A stretch of DNA of 64,000 bases from Massilia sp. CFBP 13721 (lineage in GTDB: Bacteria; Pseudomonadota; Gammaproteobacteria; Burkholderiales; Burkholderiaceae_D). Positions 56,651 through 64,000 of the stretch are shown here, piece by piece. Numbering within the stretch: the stretch's first letter is position 1; each line of letters begins with the position of its first letter. The stretch is from the NCBI RefSeq assembly GCF_014842025.1, contig NZ_JACYUY010000021.1:1-64000 (forward strand). Reading direction: 5' to 3'. The position numbers and the translations under genes are program-made. Below the pieces are notes generated by a model. That model worked only from the letters and a program-made list of their open reading frames with translations. It was not told where the DNA came from and searched no databases.

Positions 56651-57466
56651 TCAGGCGCCGCGTACGAAGCGGCAGTAGGCGGCGCCTGCGCCTTCGCTGC
56701 GCAGGGCGCTGTTGTGCCCGGCTTTTTCCAGCAGCAGCCACTGCTTGTCCTGGCGCGGGATGGCGTCGAACACCTTCTTGCCCAGCTTGGGCGGCGTCAT
56801 GGTGTCCTGGCCGGCGGTGATCACCAGCGCCGGTGACTGGAAGCGTGCGGCCGCGCTGCGGTTGTCGACCTGGCGCAGCGACGCGTCCATCTCGATGCGC
56901 ACGAAGGGCCAGGCATACCACGGGATGTTCGACGACACCAGGTCTTCGGCGCTGGTGGCAGTGGTTTCCAGCACCGTCGCCAGCACCGGCCGCGCCGCGG
57001 CGACGTGGGCGGCCATGAAGCCGCCGAGCGACTGGCCGTGCACGATCACGCGGCCCGGGTAGCGCGCGTTCACCGCGTCGAAGATGGCCAGCGCATCGGC
57101 CTGCATGTTGGCGACCGTGGGCGTGCCGCTGCTGCGTCCGTAGCCGCGGTAGTCGAACACCGCGACATTGGTGCCGCAGGCGCCCAACACGGGCAGCAAT
57201 GCGTCGCCGTGCTGGTCGAGGTGGAACATGTTGCCGCCAAAGTAGAGGATGGTGCTGCGGGCACCCGGCTGTTCGAACAGCACGCCGTTGAGCATCGCGC
57301 CGTCCTGCCCCGCGACCGCCAGGTCGGTGGCGGCGCTGGCCAGGCGCTGTTCGATGACGCTGCCAGCCGCATCGGGCCGGATGAAATGGCGCTCGGTCAC
57401 GCGCACCTGGGCGCATCCCGCCACCAGACACCCCATCGCTACTGCCAGCAGCGGAATTCGCATCAT
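56651..57466 (-). CDS. Alpha/beta-hydrolase lipoprotein
   Basis: A 271-residue protein with a lipobox signal (LLAVAMGCLVAGCAQV). The hydrolase core includes ILYFGGNMFHLDQHGDALL, VAVFDYRGYGRSSGTPT and the nucleophile elbow GQSLGGFMA (GxSxG). The C-terminal Asp-His regions are ITAGQDTMTPPK and AGHNSALRS. Likely a serine hydrolase or esterase anchored in the envelope; substrate unknown. Divergent from the DUF2975 gene. Confidence 0.85.
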   Translation of the reverse strand: MMRIPLLAVAMGCLVAGCAQVRVTERHFIRPDAAGSVIEQRLASAATDLAVAGQDGAMLNGVLFEQPGARSTILYFGGNMFHLDQHGDALLPVLGACGTNVAVFDYRGYGRSSGTPTVANMQADALAIFDAVNARYPGRVIVHGQSLGGFMAAHVAAARPVLATVLETTATSAEDLVSSNIPWYAWPFVRIEMDASLRQVDNRSAAARFQSPALVITAGQDTMTPPKLGKKVFDAIPRQDKQWLLLEKAGHNSALRSEGAGAAYCRFVRGA

Positions 57467-57525
57467 GCCTCCTGATATACTGATTGTTATGGAATAAAAA
57501 ATTAACGTAAAACGATAATAAATTA

Positions 57526-58077
57526 ATGTTTAACGATAAGTCAATACGGCGTCACATCCGCCTTGTGCGTTTTCTGTCGGTCCTGCTGGCCTTGCTGCAG
57601 CTTGCCTACTTCCTGCTGTCCTGGATATTCCCCGAGCCGGTCCAGGTCGGACCGGTGACCATGAATTTTTATCCGCGCGGAATGGAGACAAATGCGGTCG
57701 CCGGCCTGGCGCCAGATTTGCGCTGGGCCGGCGCCCTGTGCGCGCTGCCTGCCTTGCTGCTGCTCGGCTACGCGCTGCTGCGCCTGGACCGCATGCTGGG
57801 AGCCTGCGCCGGCGGCCGCATGTTCGCGCTGCGCACCGTCGGCCACATGAAAGCCTTTGCCGCTGCGCTGCTGGGCACGCTGGTGCTGACCGTGATCGAG
57901 CCGGCGCTGCGCGTCTTTCTCTGGCGCCATGTCCTGGGCGGCGGCGTGCAGGGCGTGCAGGTCGGGGTCTCGTCGGAAGAACTGATGCTGGTGTTGATCT
58001 GCGCCCTGTTCTTCGTGGTCGCGTCGATGATGCACGAGGCACGCCGGATCGCCGAAGACAACGAGGGCTTCGTCTGA
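57526..58077 (+). CDS. DUF2975 membrane protein
   Basis: A 183-residue protein with about four membrane helices (FLSVLLALLQLAYFLLSWI; LCALPALLLLGYALLRL; AAALLGTLVLTVIEPALR; LMLVLICALFFVVASMM) and C-terminal EARRIAEDNEGFV, the DUF2975 signature. Its stop overlaps the ATG of the following HTH gene (TGATGG). This pair (DUF2975 + Xre-type HTH, as in YoaS/YozG) recurs in many bacteria; function unknown. Confidence 0.88.
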   Translation: MFNDKSIRRHIRLVRFLSVLLALLQLAYFLLSWIFPEPVQVGPVTMNFYPRGMETNAVAGLAPDLRWAGALCALPALLLLGYALLRLDRMLGACAGGRMFALRTVGHMKAFAAALLGTLVLTVIEPALRVFLWRHVLGGGVQGVQVGVSSEELMLVLICALFFVVASMMHEARRIAEDNEGFV

Positions 58078-58313
58078 TGGCCATCGTGATCGAACTCGAC
58101 GTCCTGCTGGCCCAGCGCAAGGTGAAATCGAAGGAGCTGGCCGCCTATGTCGGCATCACCGAGCAGAACCTGAGCCTGCTGAAGTCGGGCAAGGTAAAAG
58201 GCGTGCGCTTTGCGACGCTGGAAAAAATCTGCGAGCGGCTCGATTGCCAGCCGGGAGACATCCTCCGTTACGTGCCGGGCGAGCCTTTCGCCGACGATGG
58301 TCCGGACATGTAG
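58077..58313 (+). CDS. Cro/CI-type HTH transcriptional regulator (YozG-like)
   Basis: A 78-residue protein built around a short HTH: IELDVLLAQRKVKSKELAAY, VGITEQNLSLLKSGKVKGVR, FATLEKICERLDCQPGDILR. Start at 58077 overlaps the preceding stop. It probably regulates its own operon with the DUF2975 protein. End with PGEPFADDGPDM. Confidence 0.9.
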   Translation: MAIVIELDVLLAQRKVKSKELAAYVGITEQNLSLLKSGKVKGVRFATLEKICERLDCQPGDILRYVPGEPFADDGPDM

Positions 58314-58365
58314 GGCGGGCATCGGAATTATTTGCAAAAGAGCAAAAATAAACGATACTTGGTGT

Positions 58366-59019
58366 ATGAGTTCGCTATTCAAATTGTCCAAGCACCGGAT
58401 GGACCCCTTGATCGACGGGGTATTCGCCGTTGCGCTGACCATCCTGGCGCTGGAAATCAAGGTGCCCGAACTCGAGCACCCCGGCAGTGCGAGCGAACTG
58501 ATCCACGCATTGATGCACCATGGCTCCGTCGTCGGCGCCTATTTCGTCAGTTTTGCATTGCTTGGACTGTTCTGGATCTGGCATCACCGGCTCTCGGACA
58601 AGGTCAGCGAGATCGATGGCGCCTTGCTCGGTTGCAGTCTCGCCTTCCTGTCGCTGGTCTGCCTGTTTCCGTTTGCCTCGGCCGTGTTCGGCCGCTACAT
58701 GTTCCTCGGGAATACGGCCGCGCTGCTGGTGTATTTGCCCTTGCTGGGACTGATCCTGATCTCGCAAACCCTGTATTTCTTGCTGGCCATGCGCCGCGGG
58801 CTGATCCGCGCCGACGTGGCGCCGGCCGAAGTGCGCGGCGCGCACCGCCGCAACCTGATCGCGCTGGCCTTGTTTTCGATCTCGTGCATTCCCGCCGCAT
58901 CCTTGCTGGGAATCGTCGCGCCGATCGCCTGCGGCCTGTTCGGTGCGCTGCTGCTGTGGGCTGCGCGTGCGGCGCGCTTGCGCCAGCCAGTTGTGCGTGA
59001 AACAGCCGACCAGGCTTGA
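58366..59019 (+). CDS. TMEM175/DUF1211-type potassium channel family protein
   Basis: A 217-residue membrane protein with the TMEM175 motif RMDPLIDGVFAVALTILALE (the F-x-D-x3-FS-like pore signature region) and about six hydrophobic helices. Bacterial members form homotetrameric K+ channels. The start ATG 58366 is preceded by a weak RBS. It follows the DUF2975-HTH pair; a functional link is not evident. Confidence 0.85.
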   Translation: MSSLFKLSKHRMDPLIDGVFAVALTILALEIKVPELEHPGSASELIHALMHHGSVVGAYFVSFALLGLFWIWHHRLSDKVSEIDGALLGCSLAFLSLVCLFPFASAVFGRYMFLGNTAALLVYLPLLGLILISQTLYFLLAMRRGLIRADVAPAEVRGAHRRNLIALALFSISCIPAASLLGIVAPIACGLFGALLLWAARAARLRQPVVRETADQA

Positions 59020-59128
59020 AGGCTGCAGCGGGCAGCGCCGGAGCTCGCTCACAATTCCGATATAGTGTCGAAAGGGCATCGGCGCCGCCGGCTGTCCGCG
59101 CACCTCGTTCCACTGACAAATCTATTTC

Positions 59129-60385
59129 ATGAAGACCCGCACTCCTTGGTACCCCGGTTGGAACATCGTTGCAGCCGCCACCCTGTTGACCATGCTCACC
59201 GTCGGCATGCGCCTCGGCATCGGCCCCTTCTTCCTGCCGATGGCCGAAGACCTGGGTTTCAGCCGCAGCCTGCTGGCCTCGATCATCGGCGTCGGCATGC
59301 TGTGCTACGGCCTGGCGATGCCGCTGGCCGGCTACCTGGTCGGGCGCCTCGGCACGCGTTTCGTGCTCCTGCTCGGCACGGCGATCGTGTTCCTGTCGAC
59401 GGCGTGGACGGTGACGGCGCGCACGCCGGTCTCCTTCCTGCTTGCCTTCGGCGTGCTGATGTCCTTCGGCCTCGGCTTCACCAGCCCGGTGGCGCTGACG
59501 CCGGTCATCAGCCGCTGGTTCACGCGCCAGCGCGGCATGGCGCTGTTCTTCCTCTCGACCGGGTCGATGGCCGGCATGGCGGTGCTCACGCCCGTGCTCG
59601 CCTTGGCCATCGCCCGCGTTGGCTGGCAGCAGACCTTGCTGGGTTTCGCCGTCATCTTTGCCGTGGTCACCATCCCGGCCGCACTGTTCATCATCCGCGA
59701 CGACGCGCCGGCCGGCACCGACCTGTTGCCGGCGGCGGCCGGCAGCATGCCGCAAACGGCGCCGCCAGCCCAGGCCAGCCTCGGCTTCGCCGCCGCCGTG
59801 CGTACCGCGCCGTTCCTGAAAATCGTGTTCGGCCTGTTCGCCTGCGGCTTCAGCATGAACCTGCTGGGCACCCACGGCGTACCGATGTTGATGGACCATG
59901 GCTTCGACGCCATGACCAGTTCCTACGGCATCGGCCTGATCGGCCTGGTGGCGATTCTCGGCACGCTGGTGCTGGGCCGGCTGTCCGACCGCACGGCGCG
60001 CCGCAACATCCTCGGCGCCATTTATTTCGTGCGTGGACTGGGCTTTTTCGCGCTGCTCATGGTCGGCACCCACTGGGAGTTGTACATCGCCGCCGCCATC
60101 GGTGGCCTGGTCTGGGCGGGCAGCATCGCCACTTCCTCGGCCATGCTGGCCGATATCTACGGCGTGCGCCTGGTCGGCCTCATGTACGGCACCGCCTACC
60201 TCGGCCACCAGGTCGGCGCCATGCTCAGTTCCTGGCTCGGCGGCTGGGCCTTCGAGCGCTTCGGCACGCACTGGGTCGCGTTCGGTACGGCGGGCTTGCT
60301 GTTGCTGGCGGCGGCCGCGGTGTCGATGCGGCTGCCCTTGAAGGGATTTACGCTGATGGGGCCGGCCCTGGCGGTGAAGGGCTGA
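59129..60385 (+). CDS. MFS transporter (monocarboxylate/oxalate-like)
   Basis: A 418-residue protein with 12 membrane segments. NIVAAATLLTMLTVGMRLGI, then GPFFLPMAEDLGFSRSLLAS, is similar to MFS transporters of the oxalate/formate or monocarboxylate branch; VGRLGTRFVLLLG and DRTARRNILG are the loop motifs. Substrate unknown. Terminated by a hairpin right after the stop. Confidence 0.87.
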   Translation: MKTRTPWYPGWNIVAAATLLTMLTVGMRLGIGPFFLPMAEDLGFSRSLLASIIGVGMLCYGLAMPLAGYLVGRLGTRFVLLLGTAIVFLSTAWTVTARTPVSFLLAFGVLMSFGLGFTSPVALTPVISRWFTRQRGMALFFLSTGSMAGMAVLTPVLALAIARVGWQQTLLGFAVIFAVVTIPAALFIIRDDAPAGTDLLPAAAGSMPQTAPPAQASLGFAAAVRTAPFLKIVFGLFACGFSMNLLGTHGVPMLMDHGFDAMTSSYGIGLIGLVAILGTLVLGRLSDRTARRNILGAIYFVRGLGFFALLMVGTHWELYIAAAIGGLVWAGSIATSSAMLADIYGVRLVGLMYGTAYLGHQVGAMLSSWLGGWAFERFGTHWVAFGTAGLLLLAAAAVSMRLPLKGFTLMGPALAVKG

Positions 60386-60410
60386 TTCGATTCAACCAAA
60401 GGAATCGATG

Positions 60411-60447
60411 AAAGCACGCGCTCCTTTGCGGACCGCGTGCTTTTTTA
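60411..60447 (+). terminator. Rho-independent terminator after the MFS gene
   Basis: AAAGCACGCG (60411-60420) and CGCGTGCTTT (60434-60443) form a 10-bp stem with a 13-nt loop followed by T residues. Confidence 0.93.
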
Positions 60448-60570
60448 TTGCTGCTTGCTCGTGTCGCGAACGACGTCCATTTAGTTCGGCAAGTACGACT
60501 GACGCCCCGCATGCGCTCAGCTTGCACGGCAGGTTACAAGTTCGAGGTGACCACGACCCGCACGCCAGCG

Positions 60571-62040
60571 ATGAAGATTCTCAGCAGCACACTTGTGTAC
60601 CACGCAGCCGCCGTCATGCGCAGCGGTGTCTACCTGGTCGCCATCCTACTGGTGTGCTGGAACTACTGGATCAACCGCTATTTCGGCATGCCCGACATCG
60701 ACCAGATCAGCTACCACCTGCAGTTCGGCGCCGAGGGACTGGGCGCGTCCGATCCGGCCGTGGTGCGGCGCTTCGTGCGCTGGTGCGTCGTGGCGCCGCT
60801 GCTGCTGCTCGTGTGCGTGCTGCTGGCGGAACGCTGGGTCCTTGCACGCGGCAAGTGGCTGTCGGCGCGCCTGCGCGCCACGCTGCCGGCCGCGGCGCTG
60901 GTTGCGGCCATCGCCCTCTGGCTGTCGCAGCTGTCGCTCATGGAATTCGTTGCCGCGAATGCCGGCCCCGATTACTTCGGCCAGCATTACGTGCCGCCCG
61001 CCCGGGTAGCAGTGCAGGGCGTCAACCCGAAAAACCTGATCCTGATCTACGTCGAGAGCCTGGAGGCGGGCTACAGCGATCGCGCGGTCTTTGGCGACGA
61101 CCTGATCGCGCCCCTGACCGAGCTCGCTGCCGGCAGTCTCAACGCCAGCCATTTCGCCCAGTTCGAGCAGGTGCCCGGCACCGGCTGGACGATCGCCGCC
61201 ATGGTGGCGACCCAGTGCGGCGTGCCGCTCAAGCGCATCACCGTGTTCGACGAAACCACGCAAGGCGACGTGGTGCAGGCCTTCCTGCCGAACGCCGTCT
61301 GCCTGAGCGATATCCTGGCCCGCCACGGCTACCGCAACGTGTTCATGGGCGGGGCTTCGCCGACGTTCGCGGGGAAGGGGAAGTTTTTACGCGCCCACCA
61401 CTACCACGAGGTGTTGGGACGGGAGGATTGGCAGCGCGACGGCGTGCCGGAAAACGCCATGAACGGTTGGGGTTTGTATGACGAAGACCTGTTCAGCCGT
61501 GCGCGCGTGCGCCTCGGCGAACTGCATGCGGCAGGCGAGCCTTTCAACCTGACGCTGCTGACGGTCGACAGCCACGAACCCTTCGGCCACCTCTCGCGCA
61601 GCTGTGCGCGCCGCGGCCATGCCGGCTTCGAGGGCGTGATCCGCTGCAGCGCCAGCGACATCGCCGCCTTCGTCGAGCATGTCGCCGCGCGCGGCTATCT
61701 GCTGGACACGAATATCGTGATCCTGGGCGACCACCTGGCGCGCCGCAATCCACTGACCCACAAGCTCGCGCGCCTGCCGGAACGCTCGCTGTTCAACGCC
61801 TTTATCGGCGCGGCGGTGCCGGCCAGGAACCGCGCGCAGCTGGTGCACTTCGACTTCCTGCCCACGATTCTCGAATTCAGCGGCTTCACGGTCGAGGGCG
61901 GGCGCCTCGGCCTCGGTTACAGCGCGTTCAACCAGCACGCCGCCCAGCCGGGACCGCAGCGCCTGCGCGAGCTGCGCGCGTCGGTCATGAACCGCTCCGA
62001 CAGCTATCGGGCGCTGTGGATCGCGCCCCGACCGCCATGA
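60571..62040 (+). CDS. Phosphoglycerol transferase OpgB/MdoB-like (sulfatase fold)
   Basis: A 489-residue protein with three or four N-terminal membrane helices and a periplasmic sulfatase-fold catalytic domain. Motifs: NLILIYVESLEAGYSDRAVF (catalytic Thr/Ser region equivalent), GTGWTIAAMVATQCGVPLKR, TVDSHEPFGHLS and VILGDHLARRNPLTH with metal ligands (DH). These match OpgB, which adds phosphoglycerol to periplasmic glucans. The start at 60571 avoids an upstream non-conserved extension. No opgGH genes nearby. Confidence 0.82.
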   Translation: MKILSSTLVYHAAAVMRSGVYLVAILLVCWNYWINRYFGMPDIDQISYHLQFGAEGLGASDPAVVRRFVRWCVVAPLLLLVCVLLAERWVLARGKWLSARLRATLPAAALVAAIALWLSQLSLMEFVAANAGPDYFGQHYVPPARVAVQGVNPKNLILIYVESLEAGYSDRAVFGDDLIAPLTELAAGSLNASHFAQFEQVPGTGWTIAAMVATQCGVPLKRITVFDETTQGDVVQAFLPNAVCLSDILARHGYRNVFMGGASPTFAGKGKFLRAHHYHEVLGREDWQRDGVPENAMNGWGLYDEDLFSRARVRLGELHAAGEPFNLTLLTVDSHEPFGHLSRSCARRGHAGFEGVIRCSASDIAAFVEHVAARGYLLDTNIVILGDHLARRNPLTHKLARLPERSLFNAFIGAAVPARNRAQLVHFDFLPTILEFSGFTVEGGRLGLGYSAFNQHAAQPGPQRLRELRASVMNRSDSYRALWIAPRPP

Positions 62041-62053
62041 ACCTGGAGACCGC

Positions 62054-63394
62054 TCAGTCGCGCCGGCGCTGCCCGCCACGCTCGACCTGCACCAGCTCTT
62101 CGCGCCGTCCGCCGGCTTCCTCGCGCACCTGGTTCACCGCCGCGCTGCCGGGACCGCGCACGGCGATGTCGGTCTGGCGTACGGTCAGGCGGCGCGCGTG
62201 CAGCGTGCCGGCACCGCTGAGCTCGGCGCTGATGCGCTCGGCGCGGCCGTCGAGTTCGACATTGCCGGGGCCGCGCATCTTGAGCTGCACGCGCTTGCCG
62301 TCGATGCTGGCGCTGAGGTCGCCCGAACCGTGCAGCGAGGCGTCGAGGGTGTCGGTGACGCGCGCCAGCGATACGTCGCCGGGGCCGCCGCTGTCGATGG
62401 TGGCGCTTTTCACGCTCAAGCCACCGCCATCGAGTTCGCCCGAACCGCTCAGGTTGGCGCGCAGTTCGTCGGCGCTGCCGGCGAGGGTCGCGCTGCCGGG
62501 GCCGCTCATGCGCAGCATGGCACGGCCGGCCTGCAAGCCGCGGACCTCGAGATCGCCGGAACCGCTCACTTCAGCCTCGAACTGGCGGATGGCGCCGGCG
62601 ACGCAGGCATTGCCCGGTCCGCTCTGGCGGCTGTTGACTTGTTCAACCTGCAGGTCGCAGGCGTCGAGGTCGCCCGAACCGTTCATCTCGACGCGCAGGT
62701 CGCGCGCGCTGCCGCGCAGCCTGGCGCTGCCCGGGCCGCTGACCTGGGCCACGGCGCGCGCCAGGCGCAGTTCCAGCGCTTCCAGGTCGCCTGAGCCGCT
62801 CAGGCGCGCCGTCAGTTCGTTCCCGACACTTCCCAGGCGCACGTCGCCGGGACCGGACATCGACAGTGCGACATTGTTCGCCTTTACCTGGCGCAGGTCG
62901 ACGTCGCCGCTGCCGCTGCTGTTCACCTCGAACAGTTTGGCGTCGCCACGGGCACGGATGTCGCCCGGGCCGTGCGCGGTCAGCGCGAAGCGCTCGCCCC
63001 TGACCGCGTCCAGCTCGACGTCGCCGCTGCCGCTGTTGGTCAGGCTTTTCAGGCCGGTGACGCCGATGCGCACGACGGTCTCGGGCTGGTCGCGCTTGCC
63101 GAAGTGGAAATTCCAGCCCGAACGCGAACGCTGGCGTACGACCAGCGTGCCGTTGCGCACTTCGGTCTCGATCTCGGCCAGCTGTTTCGGGTCGCCCGAC
63201 AGTTCCAGGCGCGGCGCGCCTTCGGTCACGACGACGCGAAACGGTCCCGCCAGTTCGATGGCATTGAAGGCGCCGACCGGGCGCTGGGTGGTGGTAGCGG
63301 CGCTGCTGCGGGGCTGCTCGGCCGCCACGCTCTGCATGCCGGAGACACCCGCGCAGAGGAAGAGGGCGGCGAGGGCGGTGTGCTTGATGTTCAT
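62054..63394 (-). CDS. DUF2807 (GIN-type) repeat protein, exported
   Basis: A 446-residue protein with a signal peptide (LAALFLCAGVSGMQSVAAEQ). The body is a beta-solenoid-like DUF2807 array in which turns alternate strictly between SGSGD and SGPG forms about every 20 residues (16 turns counted). Each turn pairs a Ser/Asn/His-Gly-Ser-Gly-Asp with a Gly-Pro-Gly. N-terminal half contains the conserved head (FNAIELAGPFRVVVTEGAPR). Function of the family unknown; likely surface or periplasmic. Start 63394 gives the signal peptide. Confidence 0.85.
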   Translation of the reverse strand: MNIKHTALAALFLCAGVSGMQSVAAEQPRSSAATTTQRPVGAFNAIELAGPFRVVVTEGAPRLELSGDPKQLAEIETEVRNGTLVVRQRSRSGWNFHFGKRDQPETVVRIGVTGLKSLTNSGSGDVELDAVRGERFALTAHGPGDIRARGDAKLFEVNSSGSGDVDLRQVKANNVALSMSGPGDVRLGSVGNELTARLSGSGDLEALELRLARAVAQVSGPGSARLRGSARDLRVEMNGSGDLDACDLQVEQVNSRQSGPGNACVAGAIRQFEAEVSGSGDLEVRGLQAGRAMLRMSGPGSATLAGSADELRANLSGSGELDGGGLSVKSATIDSGGPGDVSLARVTDTLDASLHGSGDLSASIDGKRVQLKMRGPGNVELDGRAERISAELSGAGTLHARRLTVRQTDIAVRGPGSAAVNQVREEAGGRREELVQVERGGQRRRD

Positions 63395-63555
63395 GGGTTT
63401 CCTTTGTTGTTTTTGTATGGCTGGGAACAGGCACGATAGGCCAAAGCGAGGTGGTGCGTGCAGCCCAACCGATAGACGTGCAAAATCACGGTATGGACGA
63501 TCGAAAACGGGCGCCGAACGGTGCCGCGTGCGTCCGCCAGACGAAAGGATTTCGC

Positions 63556-64000
63556 ATGTCCACACTCACCATCCGCAAGATCGAGGTCGACCTGTCGCAG
63601 GGTTTCGGCCGCCACTGGAATGGCGGCGACGCCTACCGCACCCAGCTGTTCAACGCCTTGTCGATGAGTTTCCCGCTCGGCGAACAACTGTTCATCGACG
63701 CCGTGCGCGCCGTGCCGCAGGAATGCCTGACAGACCCGGCGCTGCGTGCGGAAGTAAAAGATTTCATCGGCCAGGAAGCGACCCACCGCCACATCCACGT
63801 GCAGTACAACAAGGAACTCGAGCGCCAGGGCTTGCCGTACACGCGCGAGGCTGCCACCCGCAAGCGCATGCGCCGCATCGACCGCATGAGCGTGCTGAGC
63901 CGGCTGGCGATCACCTGCGCGCTCGAGCATTACACGGCGATGCTGGCCGACGGCGTGCTGCGCCACCCGGAATGGCTGGAAGGCGCCGAGCCGCGCATGC
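63556..64000 (+). CDS. Metal-dependent hydrolase (PF10118 family), truncated by window end
   Basis: Only the first 148 residues are present. Sequence: STLTIRKIEVDLSQGFGRHW, ALSMSFPLGEQLFIDAVRAV, FIGQEATHRHIHVQYNKEL with Glu/His metal-ligand-like motifs, and ITCALEHYTAMLAD. These match the predicted metal-dependent hydrolase family PF10118 (from memory). ATG 63556 has AAAGGAT upstream. It continues beyond 64000 with no stop seen. Confidence 0.8.
   Translation, partial: MSTLTIRKIEVDLSQGFGRHWNGGDAYRTQLFNALSMSFPLGEQLFIDAVRAVPQECLTDPALRAEVKDFIGQEATHRHIHVQYNKELERQGLPYTREAATRKRMRRIDRMSVLSRLAITCALEHYTAMLADGVLRHPEWLEGAEPRM

Noticed and set aside
58604-60271. 555-residue minus-strand frame opposite the MFS gene
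   Set aside because: Low-complexity Arg/Gly/His-rich translation typical of antisense to GC-rich membrane protein genes.

Overview
The window is high-GC chromosomal DNA from a betaproteobacterium. Gene content and protein style suggest Oxalobacteraceae, close to Massilia or Duganella (inference; no 16S gene is present). Evidence includes GlnS and AlaS of proteobacterial type, an rpsP-rimM-trmD-rplS operon, etfBA next to an acyl-CoA dehydrogenase, a DUF3579 protein, DUF3597 and DUF2807 proteins, and a lone VgrG island. I see no rRNA, tRNA or CRISPR array.

Layout. 1-10.5 kb: a ferredoxin-type reductase, an SDR protein, a tandem-repeat protein with nine Trp-Cys motifs (2837-3733) and a truncated relative beside it, an orphan CHASE histidine kinase, glnS, and a four-gene operon starting with a small J-domain protein. 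10.7-18.3 kb: an MFS transporter, then an orphan type VI vgrG followed by an AT-richer cargo of an effector candidate and exported or lipoprotein partners, one of them broken by an in-frame amber codon. 18.4-25.5 kb: CoA transferase, K+/H+ antiporter, MORN protein and a fused glycosidase/dTDP-sugar reductase. 25.5-27 kb: trpS, preceded by a short reading frame with tandem Trp codons and a terminator, laid out like a classical attenuator. 27-44 kb: mainly housekeeping genes (alaS, a TusA-like protein, etfBA, acyl-CoA dehydrogenase, the rpsP operon, a CoA pyrophosphatase). 44-51.5 kb: CBS protein, M16 peptidase, SDR, flavodoxin-fold reductase and TPR protein. 51.7-56.4 kb: a tight amino-sugar operon (kinase, nagA, SIS deaminase, nagZ) behind a near-consensus promoter. 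56.6-64 kb: lipoprotein hydrolase, DUF2975 plus HTH pair, TMEM175-type channel, MFS transporter, OpgB-like transferase, DUF2807 protein and a partial metal-dependent hydrolase.

Intergenic DNA holds several repeat families. One is a REP/BIME-like family with GTAGGGTGG heads at about ten sites. A second is a roughly 100-bp element present three times, whose outer stem differs in sequence between copies but remains self-complementary. A third, single 120-bp element has the same nested-helix plan. The most notable candidates for undescribed biology are the leader-peptide attenuator of trpS, the compensatory-stem elements, and the Trp-Cys repeat protein with its GRDP-like head.
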